64,000 nucleotides of DNA from the NCBI GenBank assembly GCA_002372275.1, contig DFFP01000013.1:1-64000 (forward strand), in the 5' to 3' direction. Made by a program: the position numbers and the translations under genes. Shown here piece by piece: positions 42,339 to 50,998 of the stretch. The stretch comes from Alphaproteobacteria bacterium UBA3773 (GTDB lineage Bacteria; Pseudomonadota; Alphaproteobacteria; RF32; CAG-239). The number at the start of each line of letters is the position of its first letter. Position 1 is the first letter of the stretch. A model generated the notes under the pieces. It had not been told where the DNA came from and searched no databases. It saw only the letters and a program-made list of their open reading frames with translations.

Positions 42339-43145
42339 TTATTTCAGCCAATATTCAATTGTCGAAACAACACGCACCGTTTTATTGATTTGAGATGTTT
42401 CCGAAGCAGAGGGTGTTTGTTCGCGCGGTAAAATCGTAAACATACCTTGATTGGCATATTTAATGCGCCCGACTCTGCTGTTTGAACTTTGAGCAAACTG
42501 TTCAGCGGCTGCAATTGCATTTTTTGTTGCTTTTTCAAGCATTTCAGGTTTAATATCATTTAATTTTGTGAACAAATACGAAACAGGCGAACCATATTCT
42601 GAAGTAAAAATAATACCTTTTTTCACTAAATCGCCGGATTTGTTTAAAACATCTGCCACCAAATCAACATTTTCAGATTTGACAACAACTGTTTGATTTA
42701 AAATAAAACGTATATTTCTTTCATTGCTTCCGTAAGGATTAGCGTTTAAGTCATTTGTTTCAAGTCTGCCTGTTGTAATTTCAGAATCCTTAAAACCGTT
42801 TTGATGTAAAAAATCTTTGATGATTTTTGTTTGTTCGGTAATTTTTCGTTCTGCCTCTGTCACATCATTTCCGGTGACGACATATTTCATTTCCCAAACA
42901 GCCAAATCCGCTTTCACATCCATTTCGCTCAAACCTTTAACCACAACGGTATTAAGATCCGTTTTGGCTTTATAATAAAAATACCCAGGAAAAAATCCTG
43001 CCAACACAACAGAAACGGCAAGCAAAATCGAGCAACTGCAAGCAAAATGTTTTGCTTTTTTATGAAAAGGTTTGCTATGAAAAGGCAATTTTTCAAAACG
43101 AGGATCACGAACATTTTTGTCATTTAAGTTTTCAATTTTAAGCAT
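42339..43145 (-). CDS. SIMPL domain-containing membrane-anchored protein
   Basis: A 268-residue protein with one membrane helix (about 36-57, CSILLAVSVVLAGFFPGYFYY) and a periplasmic SIMPL (DUF541) domain, including VVVKGLSEMDVKADLAVWEM near 67-86, EITTGRL near 121-127 and the C-terminal AIAAAEQFAQSS and VVSTIEYWL. SIMPL proteins are conserved envelope proteins of uncertain function, related to oligomeric ring-forming folds. The N-terminal cytoplasmic 35 residues are basic and without obvious motif. Divergent from the BrkB-like gene. Confidence 0.85.
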   Translation of the reverse strand: MLKIENLNDKNVRDPRFEKLPFHSKPFHKKAKHFACSCSILLAVSVVLAGFFPGYFYYKAKTDLNTVVVKGLSEMDVKADLAVWEMKYVVTGNDVTEAERKITEQTKIIKDFLHQNGFKDSEITTGRLETNDLNANPYGSNERNIRFILNQTVVVKSENVDLVADVLNKSGDLVKKGIIFTSEYGSPVSYLFTKLNDIKPEMLEKATKNAIAAAEQFAQSSNSRVGRIKYANQGMFTILPREQTPSASETSQINKTVRVVSTIEYWLK

Positions 43146-43311
43146 TATTTATACTCCATTAAAAAAAATAATGCCTTCAAAGTATAATTTTAGATTAAAA
43201 GAGTCAAGTTTTTCAAACAAAATGATTTAAATCGGGGGAAAGGCATAAAGTTTTACTTGGCGTTTTTATTTTTTTTAAGTAGGTTAAAAGAAAAATAATA
43301 AAGGAAATCAT

Positions 43312-44235
43312 ATGAAAATCTCTGCAAAAAGCACTAAAACACCCACGACTTCTCATGAAGTCTTACAAAAAACAGTCTCAATTTGGCATAGTATTCAGGG
43401 TTTTATGTATTTTTTATATAAGCGTGTCCAAAATGACACGGTTTTACGTGTCGCATCATCTTTAAGTTACACATCTCTCATTGCTCTTGTGCCGGTACTG
43501 GCCATTGCACTTGCCGTTTTTTCGGCATTTCCGGTTTTTGCAGATGTTAGAGAGCAGGTTCAAAGCTTAATTATTTCAAATTTAATGCCTGATGCTGGTC
43601 AAGATATTGCGCTTTACTTTAACGAATTTATTCGAGCCACCGCAAAACTCACGACAATCGGCGTCGTCGGTATTGCCTTAACGGCGATTTTGCTTCTTTC
43701 AACCATTGAAAACAGCTTCAATTTTATTTTTAAGGCAAGCAAAGCACGCCGCTGGACGACCAAAATCACCCTTTATTGGACTGTCATTACCCTAGGGCCT
43801 CTCTTAATCGGCACAGCGTTATCTTTAAGGGGGGTTGCCGCCTTTAATAATATGATGTCAGCCATTCCGACCGCGCAAGTTTGGATGGGTAAAATTTTGC
43901 CATCCATCATTACCTTTTTGGCTCTTGTCGGTGCATACATTTTTATTCCAAATAAAAAAGTGGGGATTTTAAGTGCTTGTACCGGTGCATTAACCGCCCT
44001 TTTCCTTTTTTGGATTTTACGCTACGGATTTTCGCTGTTTATGCTTAAAAACAACACCTATAAAACGCTCTACGGTGCCGTTGCGGCTGTTCCGTTGACG
44101 CTTGTGTGGATGTATCTTTACTGGGCAGCTGTCATATTTGGAGCCGTTGTCACAGCCGCCTTGGATGAATATCGCGAGCTTGATCGCCGAAATTTGAACA
44201 AAATTTTAGTCAAAGGTCAACCAAATCACAGATGA
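43312..44235 (+). CDS. YihY/BrkB family inner-membrane protein
   Basis: A 307-residue protein of the YihY/virulence factor BrkB family, with about six membrane helices. Typical segments are LRVASSLSYTSLIALVPVLAIALAVFSAFP near 44-73, STIENSFNFIFKAS near 130-143 and VPLTLVWMYLYWAAVIFGAVVTAALDEYR near 259-287. Despite older names (ribonuclease BN), members are membrane proteins of unclear function. An AAGGAAAT site precedes the ATG. It is followed by recA with its own promoter. Confidence 0.9.
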   Translation: MKISAKSTKTPTTSHEVLQKTVSIWHSIQGFMYFLYKRVQNDTVLRVASSLSYTSLIALVPVLAIALAVFSAFPVFADVREQVQSLIISNLMPDAGQDIALYFNEFIRATAKLTTIGVVGIALTAILLLSTIENSFNFIFKASKARRWTTKITLYWTVITLGPLLIGTALSLRGVAAFNNMMSAIPTAQVWMGKILPSIITFLALVGAYIFIPNKKVGILSACTGALTALFLFWILRYGFSLFMLKNNTYKTLYGAVAAVPLTLVWMYLYWAAVIFGAVVTAALDEYRELDRRNLNKILVKGQPNHR

Positions 44236-44259
44236 TCTGTGAAAAATTTAAAAAAGTTC

Positions 44260-44288
44260 TTGCATTAAGAACAAAAATAGAACATAAA
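44260..44288 (+). promoter_or_regulatory. recA promoter
   Basis: TTGCAT and CATAAA with a 17-base spacer, about 32 bases before the recA start. The SOS box at 44269-44283 fills the spacer, so LexA binding would block RNA polymerase. Confidence 0.55.
44269..44283 (+). promoter_or_regulatory. LexA (SOS) box of the alphaproteobacterial type
   Basis: GAACAAAAATAGAAC, an exact match to GAAC-N7-GAAC (the complement of GTTC-N7-GTTC), the known LexA site of Alphaproteobacteria. It lies just upstream of recA. Confidence 0.85.
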
Positions 44289-44320
44289 GGACTTAACATT
44301 AACTTGATTGGAAAAAACAC

Positions 44321-45349
44321 ATGGAAAAAGATAAAGCACTTGAAGCAGCTTTGAGCCAAATTGAACGTGCCTTCGGAAAAGGTTCGATTATGCGCCTCGG
44401 CCAAGATACAAAAATTGATATTGAAGCCATTTCAACCGGATCACTTGGAATTGATATTGCCCTTGGCATCGGCGGACTTCCCAAAGGCCGTATCGTTGAA
44501 ATCTACGGTCCGGAAAGTTCCGGTAAAACCACACTTGCCTTAAGCGTTATTGCTCAAAGTCAAAAAAAGGGAGGCACTTGCGCGTTTATTGATGCCGAGC
44601 ATGCCCTTGACCCCTCTTATGCCAAAAGAATCGGTGTTAATGTTGAAAACCTTCTTATTTCGCAACCCGATACCGGTGAACAGGCTTTAGAAATTGCCGA
44701 TACACTTGTCAGATCCGGGGCTATTGATGTGTTGGTCGTTGACTCGGTCGCCGCTCTTGTCCCGAAGGCAGAGCTTGAGGGAGAAATGGGCGATTCGCAT
44801 ATGGGACTTCAGGCGCGTCTGATGAGCCAAGCTCTTCGCAAATTAACCTCAACCATTGCCCGTTCCAACACACTTGTAATTTTCATCAACCAAATTCGTA
44901 TGAAAATCGGCATTATGTTCGGCAACCCTGAAACGACGACCGGCGGAAATGCATTAAAGTTTTATGCTTCCGTTCGTATGGATATTCGCCGAATCGGTGC
45001 GATTAAAGATAAAGAAGATGTGATTGGCAACCAAACACGCATCAAAATTGTTAAAAACAAGGTTGCACCACCGTTTAAGACCGTTGATTTTGACATCATG
45101 TATGGCGAAGGTATTTCCAAAACCGGCGAACTGATTGATTTAGGCGTCAAGGCTAACATTATTGAAAAAGCCGGTGCCTGGTTCTCATACAATGGTGAAA
45201 AAATCGGTCAAGGCAGAGAAAACGCCAAAACATATTTAAAAGAGCATCCTGAAATTGCAGACGAAATCGAAAACAAAATCAGGGCTGATGCCGGTCATTT
45301 AACAACCGAGATGATTGGTGATGACAATATGCCTGAAATGGATGAATAA
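44321..45349 (+). CDS. recA: recombinase RecA
   Basis: RecA forms filaments on single-stranded DNA, pairs homologous DNA and triggers LexA cleavage. The 342-residue protein has Walker A GPESSGKT at 63-70, Walker B LVVDSVAALVP near 136-146, loop L1 GDSHMGLQARLMSQALRKL near 153-171, loop L2 FINQIRMKIGIMFGNPETTTGG near 189-210, and an acidic tail (DDNMPEMDE). It is controlled by the SOS box just upstream and ends at a strong terminator. Confidence 0.98.
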   Translation: MEKDKALEAALSQIERAFGKGSIMRLGQDTKIDIEAISTGSLGIDIALGIGGLPKGRIVEIYGPESSGKTTLALSVIAQSQKKGGTCAFIDAEHALDPSYAKRIGVNVENLLISQPDTGEQALEIADTLVRSGAIDVLVVDSVAALVPKAELEGEMGDSHMGLQARLMSQALRKLTSTIARSNTLVIFINQIRMKIGIMFGNPETTTGGNALKFYASVRMDIRRIGAIKDKEDVIGNQTRIKIVKNKVAPPFKTVDFDIMYGEGISKTGELIDLGVKANIIEKAGAWFSYNGEKIGQGRENAKTYLKEHPEIADEIENKIRADAGHLTTEMIGDDNMPEMDE

Positions 45350-45365
45350 TTTGATGAAATCAAGC

Positions 45366-45399
45366 AAAAAAGAGAACCTTTATCGGTTCTCTTTTTTTT
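45366..45399 (+). terminator. recA terminator
   Basis: Stem AGAGAACC/GGTTCTCT with loop TTTATC (45371-45392), then eight T. Confidence 0.9.
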
Positions 45400-45428
45400 G
45401 TATTCAAACCAAATTCAGACAAAAAATA

Positions 45429-45457
45429 TTGACTTCTACAAGATTTTTAACTATAAT
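45429..45457 (+). promoter_or_regulatory. strong promoter of the 84-residue orphan gene
   Basis: TTGACT and TATAAT with exactly 17 bases between. It would give a leader of about 110 bases before the ATG at 45575. Confidence 0.75.
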
Positions 45458-45574
45458 TTAGACATAAATTTAAGTTTTATGAATGTATTGTGTGGAATGA
45501 ATATTATTTCATTTGTGTCTTTTTTTCAGGGTGAAAGACTTTAACGCAATACGTGTACCCATTGTTTTTTACCT

Positions 45575-45829
45575 ATGAAAACAAACACTAATGTACAAAA
45601 CGTAGAAGAAGTTATCGCTATTCTCAAATCTTGTTACGATGGACAAACGTCCAAAGATGAGGTGAGAGAGAGTCTTTCCAGCGTGAGCGAATCTTTGTAT
45701 AACGACACCTTCTGGAAGTTGTATTACACAAGAAACGGCTATGAAAGCTTTAGAAGCTCGCACGGATATGACTACTACGATGGTTTGTTGAGTATTCTCA
45801 AAGAAACATCAAGGTATTATAACAAATAA
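45575..45829 (+). CDS. hypothetical small protein
   Basis: An 84-residue protein without a family I recognise. It is soluble, with a helical start (VEEVIAILKSCYDG), a charged middle and a tyrosine-rich end (FWKLYYTRNGYESF, GYDYYDGLL, SRYYNK). It is flanked by a near-perfect promoter and a terminator, so it is a complete single-gene unit. The leader is long, and no Shine-Dalgarno sequence is visible before the ATG. An upstream reading of about 21 codons (45479-45544) in the leader might be a regulatory uORF. Function unknown. Confidence 0.6.
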   Translation: MKTNTNVQNVEEVIAILKSCYDGQTSKDEVRESLSSVSESLYNDTFWKLYYTRNGYESFRSSHGYDYYDGLLSILKETSRYYNK

Positions 45830-45840
45830 TCTGCGTTTGA

Positions 45841-45878
45841 AAGAAGCAACTCTTTTTTAAGTGTTGCTTCTTTTTTTT
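45841..45878. terminator. bidirectional terminator
   Basis: Stem GAAGCAAC/GTTGCTTC (45843-45870) with an A-rich left side and eight T on the right. It ends the 84-residue orphan and can also end the convergent cca transcript. Confidence 0.8.
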
Positions 45879-47106
45879 ATTTGATCATTTTTTGAGCCTC
45901 AGATTGAAGTTCTGTAAGGCTCATTTTAAAATCAGATTTAATCCACATATCTTTTAAGCGACCTAAAACTTCTTTAATTGGTGAACAATCTGTCATTCCA
46001 AGGTCTATTAAATCTTTTCCATGAAGCGGAAACGAGGGAATCTGCATTTTATCAATTCGGTTAAAAAGGTCTTGAAGCTGATCTGAAAATTTATTTTGTT
46101 CAACAAAAGAGACTAAAATTTTGTCTTTTACGAATTCAGAACCATGTAAAAACAAAACTTTTTGAAGATATGAAAAATCTTGTACTTTATTATTATCAAA
46201 AGAAAAACGTGCCAAATCAACCAAACGTAATTTTTGAACTTTTGTCAGTTTGAAACGTGTTGCGATGGAATCAGCTAAATTTTTATCAGGCCCAAACAAC
46301 ACAAAAAGCCGCCGCACAATATCCGGTTTTTGATGATTTAAAACAATCAACTCGTCCAAAAATTGAAGTTTATTTGCATAAATATCATGCGGTAAAACAA
46401 AATCCAAAATATCATTCTGGCGCATGAGTTCAATGGTTTTACCTGCGTTAGGCGTCGTTAAAATCTTAAAAAATTCTTCTCTGATCTTTTCTGTGGTCAA
46501 TGTTTTTAAAAGTTCTCTATTCTCAACACAAGCTTGTAAAGAACGCTTATCCGGCTCGGTTTTGGAAAAAGTGGAATAAAATCTGAAAAAACGCAAAATA
46601 CGTATCGGTTGTTCAATAATTTTTTCGTTTGGATTGTCAATAAAACGTACAATACCGTCTTTTAAATCATTGATACCGTTATAATAATCAAAAACATTGC
46701 CATGTTCATCAGCATAAACGGCGTTTATGGTCAAATCACGTTGAGAAGCATCAGCATTCCAATCATCCGTAAACGATAAATCAGAATCCGTCAATTTATT
46801 TTGCACCTTTTTATGAAGTGATGAAACTTCCAAAACCTTATTATTGATAATCACACCTGTTCTGGCAAATTTGAACCCGAGGCTGACAGTTTTGAGCCCG
46901 TTTTCATTACAAGCCTCTAACAATTCGTCGGTTGATAAATCTGTTGCCAAATCAATTTCAAAACCTTTAAGCCCGGCCAGTGCATCACGCACGGCCCCAC
47001 CCACAAAACGCAAGGCACCGCCGTAGTCTTCAACGGCGCGAAATAATTTTAAGATAGACTGATCATCAATAATACGCGTGATGTCCAAATAGTTCGGTAT
47101 CATCAT
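45877..47106 (-). CDS. cca: CCA tRNA nucleotidyltransferase / poly(A) polymerase family
   Basis: This enzyme family adds CCA to tRNA 3' ends or poly(A) to RNA. The 409-residue protein has the class II head: LRFVGGAVRDALAG near 34-47, the metal-binding Asp pair in FEIDLATDLS near 50-59, and RRDLTIN-equivalent QRDLTINAVYAD near 121-132. The RNA-binding motif FFRFYSTFSKTEPD follows. Alphaproteobacteria usually carry one such enzyme for CCA addition, so cca is the likelier role. Two adjacent ATG codons are possible starts. Confidence 0.9.
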   Translation of the reverse strand: MMIPNYLDITRIIDDQSILKLFRAVEDYGGALRFVGGAVRDALAGLKGFEIDLATDLSTDELLEACNENGLKTVSLGFKFARTGVIINNKVLEVSSLHKKVQNKLTDSDLSFTDDWNADASQRDLTINAVYADEHGNVFDYYNGINDLKDGIVRFIDNPNEKIIEQPIRILRFFRFYSTFSKTEPDKRSLQACVENRELLKTLTTEKIREEFFKILTTPNAGKTIELMRQNDILDFVLPHDIYANKLQFLDELIVLNHQKPDIVRRLFVLFGPDKNLADSIATRFKLTKVQKLRLVDLARFSFDNNKVQDFSYLQKVLFLHGSEFVKDKILVSFVEQNKFSDQLQDLFNRIDKMQIPSFPLHGKDLIDLGMTDCSPIKEVLGRLKDMWIKSDFKMSLTELQSEAQKMIK

Positions 47107-47200
47107 TTTTTTATGCCTTTAATGACTAAAATCTTTGCTTTCTTTTAACATTTATTTTTTATAATGCAATTCAAATTTTTGATATATCAGAGGAAAAAAT

Positions 47201-47707
47201 ATGAAAAAAATACTGTTTACGGGATTACTCTTACTTGCCAGCAACGCAGCCGCCGTTGAAGTGCCGCAACTCATTGGAGATTATAACGATTGGTCAGCCT
47301 ACACTTTTAAAGAAGGTAAAAATACCGTTTGTTATATTGCCTCAACCCCAAAACGTGACGAAGGAAACTATACCAAACGCGGCGACATATATGCTGTTGT
47401 CACACATCGTCCTGCTGATAAAAGTTTTGATGTGGTAAATTTTGTTGCCGGATATTATTTAAAAGAGCATGCTAAATTTACCGTTAAAATCGGAAAAGAA
47501 ACTTTTCAAAATTTTTATACGGATCATGATAAAGCATGGACTTTTAATGATGAAGAAGATCAAAAGCTCGTTAAAGCCATGTTTCGCGGCGAACGTATGA
47601 TTGTTGAAGGAACATCAAACCGCGGCACCGAAACAAAAGACACTTATTCTTTAAAAGGATTTGCCAAAGCCTACAAAGCTATTAACGCGAAATGTGGTAA
47701 AAAATAA
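47201..47707 (+). CDS. IalB family (invasion-associated locus B) exported protein
   Basis: A 168-residue exported protein with a signal peptide (ILFTGLLLLASNAAAVE, cleavage near residue 19). The mature part matches the IalB family: DWSAYTFKEGKNTVCYIAS near 31-49, then a beta-rich segment and AMFRGERMIVEGTSNRGTETKDTYSLKGF near 127-155. IalB was named for erythrocyte invasion in Bartonella, but relatives are widespread in non-pathogens. Its stop overlaps the first base of rlmN, so they are probably translated together. Confidence 0.82.
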   Translation: MKKILFTGLLLLASNAAAVEVPQLIGDYNDWSAYTFKEGKNTVCYIASTPKRDEGNYTKRGDIYAVVTHRPADKSFDVVNFVAGYYLKEHAKFTVKIGKETFQNFYTDHDKAWTFNDEEDQKLVKAMFRGERMIVEGTSNRGTETKDTYSLKGFAKAYKAINAKCGKK

Positions 47708-48765
47708 TGCAAAGCGAAATTATCGGTTTATCTAAAGAAGAACTCTTAAATATGATCACCGAAATGGGTGAAAAGCCTTTTCGTGCCAAACAGATTTGGC
47801 AGTGGATCTATTTTAAGGGCGCTTTAAGTTTTGATGAAATGACAGACTTATCAAAACCCTTTAGAGAAAAGCTGAAAGAACGTTTTAAGATTTCAAGACC
47901 TAAAATCATCAAAGAGCAAACTTCAAATGATAAAACCCATAAATGGCTTGTTGAATTTGAAGATGGCGAACGTGTCGAAATGGTTTATATTCCGGAAATT
48001 GACAGAGGCGCTGTATGTATTTCGACGCAAGTCGGCTGCGCCATGGGGTGCAAATTTTGCCACACAGGTACTCAAAAACTTACTCGAAATTTGACTGCCG
48101 GTGAAATTGTCGCACAATTTATGCTTGCAAGAGATACTTATCATGAATGGCCTAGTCCGACAAGCGAAACACGTTTTCTTTCAAATATTGTCGTTATGGG
48201 TATGGGCGAACCTTTGCAAAATGTCGACAACCTCATCAAAGCACTTCAGATATTATCTGACGGCGACGGCATTGCTATTTCAAAAAGACGGATCACCGTA
48301 TCAACCTGCGGTATTGTACCTCAAATTAATTACGTTTTGGAAGAAACAGGCGTTAGACTCGCTATTTCGCTTCACGGCTCAAACAACGAAATCAGAAGCA
48401 AACTTATGCCGATTAATAAAGTATATCCGATCGAAAAAATTATGGAAGCTTGCCAAAAATATCAATCTAAAGATGGCAGCCGATATGTGACATTTGAATA
48501 TCTGATGATTGATGGGGTTAACGATCATCTTGAAAATGCAAAGGAACTTATCAAAATCTTAAAATCATATCATATTCGTGCCGGATTTAATTTAATTGCA
48601 TTTAATCCATGGCCAGGATGTGAATTTAAGCCAAGCCCTCAACATCAAATCGAAGCCTTTGCTAAAATACTATCGAGCGCCGGGTTTGCCTGCCCCGTTC
48701 GCCTTGCCAGAGGTCAAGATATTTCGGCCGCATGCGGTCAACTTAAATCCGAAAACAAAAAATAA
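47707..48765 (+). CDS. rlmN: 23S rRNA (adenine-2503-C2)-methyltransferase RlmN
   Basis: RlmN is a radical-SAM enzyme that methylates A2503 of 23S rRNA and A37 of some tRNAs. The 352-residue protein has the cluster cysteines Cys111, Cys115 and Cys118 (CAMGCKFC), VVMGMGEPL near 161-169, and the second catalytic cysteine in RGQDISAACGQL near the C-terminus. QIWQWIYFKGA near 25-35 is the family's N-terminal motif. It overlaps the ialB-like stop. Confidence 0.97.
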   Translation: MQSEIIGLSKEELLNMITEMGEKPFRAKQIWQWIYFKGALSFDEMTDLSKPFREKLKERFKISRPKIIKEQTSNDKTHKWLVEFEDGERVEMVYIPEIDRGAVCISTQVGCAMGCKFCHTGTQKLTRNLTAGEIVAQFMLARDTYHEWPSPTSETRFLSNIVVMGMGEPLQNVDNLIKALQILSDGDGIAISKRRITVSTCGIVPQINYVLEETGVRLAISLHGSNNEIRSKLMPINKVYPIEKIMEACQKYQSKDGSRYVTFEYLMIDGVNDHLENAKELIKILKSYHIRAGFNLIAFNPWPGCEFKPSPQHQIEAFAKILSSAGFACPVRLARGQDISAACGQLKSENKK

Positions 48766-48855
48766 TTTTTGTTTTGAAATTATTTTATCAAATTATTTGA
48801 CAAATCTTTTTTTTTCGTGCTATTTATACTTTATCAAAAACTTTGGAGAATTTAT

Positions 48856-49377
48856 ATGCTCGGACGTTATACTTATACTCTAGGGACATTAACACCAGGA
48901 GAAGAAATTATTCTGGTCGGCAGATTGCATTATTTTGCACTCATCATCCCGTTTACTTTAACTGCTTTAACATTTATTGTAGGTTTTGCAGGCTTAATGG
49001 TTACATTCGGCGAAAACTACACGACCTATGGTACACTTGGAGTTGTTTTTGTCTGGCTTTGTTTTTTGGCGCTGTTGATTTGTACGATTACTTCTTGGTT
49101 TAAACGAAACCTCATCGAATTTGTTTGTACAAATAAACGTGTTGTTAAAAGAACAGGCATTATTAATGTCACCACAGAAGAGTTAAATCGTGAAAGAATC
49201 GAGTCTGTTGAAATCAGGCAAAGTATTTTCGGTCGTCTTTTCAACTATGGTGATATTCTTTTTTCCGGAACGGGAACTTCTAAGATCGTTTTTAACTTTC
49301 TTAATCAACCGAAATTAATGAAACAAATCATCGACTCGGTGATTTCAACTCCGAAATCCGATGATAATCCTGGATAA
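48856..49377 (+). CDS. bacterial PH domain (bPH_2) membrane protein
   Basis: A 173-residue protein with two membrane helices (about 26-47 and 57-78) followed by a bacterial PH domain: FVCTNKRVVKRTGIINVTTEELNRERIESVEIRQS near 91-125 and GRLFNYGDILFSGTG near 128-142. Related proteins (YdbS/YdbT-like) are of unclear function at the membrane. The start at 48856 is chosen because GGAG stands eight bases upstream; the frame extends to 48817 but without a ribosome site. Ends at the terminator at 49395-49425. Confidence 0.85.
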   Translation: MLGRYTYTLGTLTPGEEIILVGRLHYFALIIPFTLTALTFIVGFAGLMVTFGENYTTYGTLGVVFVWLCFLALLICTITSWFKRNLIEFVCTNKRVVKRTGIINVTTEELNRERIESVEIRQSIFGRLFNYGDILFSGTGTSKIVFNFLNQPKLMKQIIDSVISTPKSDDNPG

Positions 49378-49394
49378 TCAGTCTTATAAACATT

Positions 49395-49425
49395 AAAAAA
49401 ACCTCCTGATCGGAGGTTTTTTTTA
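49395..49425. terminator. bidirectional terminator
   Basis: Stem ACCTCC/GGAGGT with loop TGATC (49401-49417), A run before and eight T after. It serves the PH-domain gene and possibly mlaC on the other strand. Confidence 0.85.
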
Positions 49426-49437
49426 ATTTTATTCGCA

Positions 49438-50031
49438 CTATTTTGCTTTTGCTTTCAAATCTTTAATTAAATCATCTACACCGTTCGGAGCTTGTTTGAT
49501 AAAGGCGGTGTATTCATTACGTGCCGTAATGGCAAGTGAAACATTTTCAATAATGATATCGACAATTTTAAATGTTTTATTTTGTTCTTTGACACGCCAC
49601 ACAACCTTCGCCGGAGCTCCTTCTTTCATTTGAACAGATGTATTTACAAAAATCTGCCCCTCGGAATTTGAAGGTGTTGTCCCTTCAAAATCAAAATGTT
49701 TACCCTTAAATTCATCAAAACGCTTGGACCATGTTTTGACATTAAACTCGCGATAAACCTCAAGGAAGTCGGCACGCTGTTTTTCATCAGCCGTTTTCCA
49801 ATAACGTCCCAAGACAAATTTTCCGATATAATCTAAATCGAGATATTCATTAAACAGCTTTTCAAATCTTTCATTTTTTTGTGCTTGTGACACATCAGCA
49901 TTGATAATTTCTTCAATACCTTCAGTTGTTACTTTTTTAACAAAATTTTCTGCCTTTCCGGCATCTAAAGCATGAGCTTCAAACGAAAAAGTTAAAAGAG
50001 CAGCGGTTAAAAGTGAAATTATTTTTTTCAT
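49438..50031 (-). CDS. mlaC: phospholipid-binding protein MlaC
   Basis: MlaC carries phospholipids through the periplasm between the outer-membrane MlaA and the inner-membrane MlaFEDB pump. The 197-residue protein has a signal peptide (cleavage after SFEAHA) and the family's segments RYWKTADEKQRADFLEVYREF near 80-100 and WRVKEQNKTFKIVDIIIENVSLAITARNEYTAFI near 144-177. mlaA lies 22 bases upstream in the same direction. The mlaFED genes are not in this window. Confidence 0.92.
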   Translation of the reverse strand: MKKIISLLTAALLTFSFEAHALDAGKAENFVKKVTTEGIEEIINADVSQAQKNERFEKLFNEYLDLDYIGKFVLGRYWKTADEKQRADFLEVYREFNVKTWSKRFDEFKGKHFDFEGTTPSNSEGQIFVNTSVQMKEGAPAKVVWRVKEQNKTFKIVDIIIENVSLAITARNEYTAFIKQAPNGVDDLIKDLKAKAK

Positions 50032-50053
50032 TATAGTCTCCGTTCAATTTAAG

Positions 50054-50830
50054 TTATTCTTCGTCCATGTCTTCAAAGTCAAAATCATAGCTTTTAGGAG
50101 CCGATTCATCTTTTTGAGCACACAGACTTTCAAATTTTGTTCTGTTTTGTAAGAATGCCGATTTTACGGTTTGATAAAAATCAACCGAGCTTTCTTCCAA
50201 ACCGTCCAAAAGCTCCATATTTTCAGCACGTAAATTAATATATTTCAAACCTGTTCCACCATAAGCAGCCACTTGCCCCCATGTTTCATCTTGTTTATCA
50301 TATAAAGCCAAATACATCGGGTCTGCAAATGCATCTACCCCTTGCCCGACAAGGGATCTGGGCGTTGCAGGTCCTAAAATCGGCATAACGATAAACGGCC
50401 CGTCCGGCATACAATATAAAGACATCGTTGCATCAAAAGTATTTTTGGCCTTTGAAATTCCCCACCCTGAGGCCACATCAAACGTACCAAGCAGCCCAAG
50501 CGTGCTATTTATGGCAAAACGGGCAACCGAAACACCGCTTTTTTTCATGCGACCTTGCAATAAATTGTTGACAGCCGATGCCGGTTCTTCCAGGTTTGCA
50601 AAAAAGTTCGTCACACGATTCCGCATGCTTTTTGTTGTCACAACTTTATAGCCTTTGGCCACCGGCTTTAAAACAGCTTTATCGACCTGATAGTTAAAAT
50701 TAAACATCGCTCGGTTATAAACCTCCAATTTTGAAGGTTCATCACTCACATTCATTTTGGTTCCGTTCGGATTTGTGGTGCAGGCACAAAGCAAACCGCT
50801 CAACAAGAAAATATAAAACTTATTATTCAT
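50054..50830 (-). CDS. mlaA: outer-membrane lipoprotein MlaA (VacJ)
   Basis: MlaA takes misplaced phospholipids out of the outer leaflet of the outer membrane. With the ATG at 50830 it has 258 residues. The lipobox is LLCAC (lipid Cys near residue 17). Family motifs follow: YNRAMFNFNYQVDKAVLKPVAKGYK near 39-63, FFANLEEPASAVNNLLQGR near 76-94, ARFAINSTLGLLGTFDVAS near 102-120 and GPFIVMPILGPATPRSLVG near 146-164. The farther start at 50872 adds 14 polar residues before the signal and is less likely. Confidence 0.93.
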   Translation of the reverse strand: MNNKFYIFLLSGLLCACTTNPNGTKMNVSDEPSKLEVYNRAMFNFNYQVDKAVLKPVAKGYKVVTTKSMRNRVTNFFANLEEPASAVNNLLQGRMKKSGVSVARFAINSTLGLLGTFDVASGWGISKAKNTFDATMSLYCMPDGPFIVMPILGPATPRSLVGQGVDAFADPMYLALYDKQDETWGQVAAYGGTGLKYINLRAENMELLDGLEESSVDFYQTVKSAFLQNRTKFESLCAQKDESAPKSYDFDFEDMDEE

Positions 50831-50998
50831 TTTTTGTTCCGTTACTGTTTTATTTTTACTTGAATATATCATTATTTAACGTTCAATCAAGACAAATTGT
50901 TCATTTATGTTACAATTCGGAAATTTTTTGTGTTTTGAAATGAACTCAAAAATAACATACTATCCTTTCCAGTTTGAACTTTAACAAAGGAATATAAA

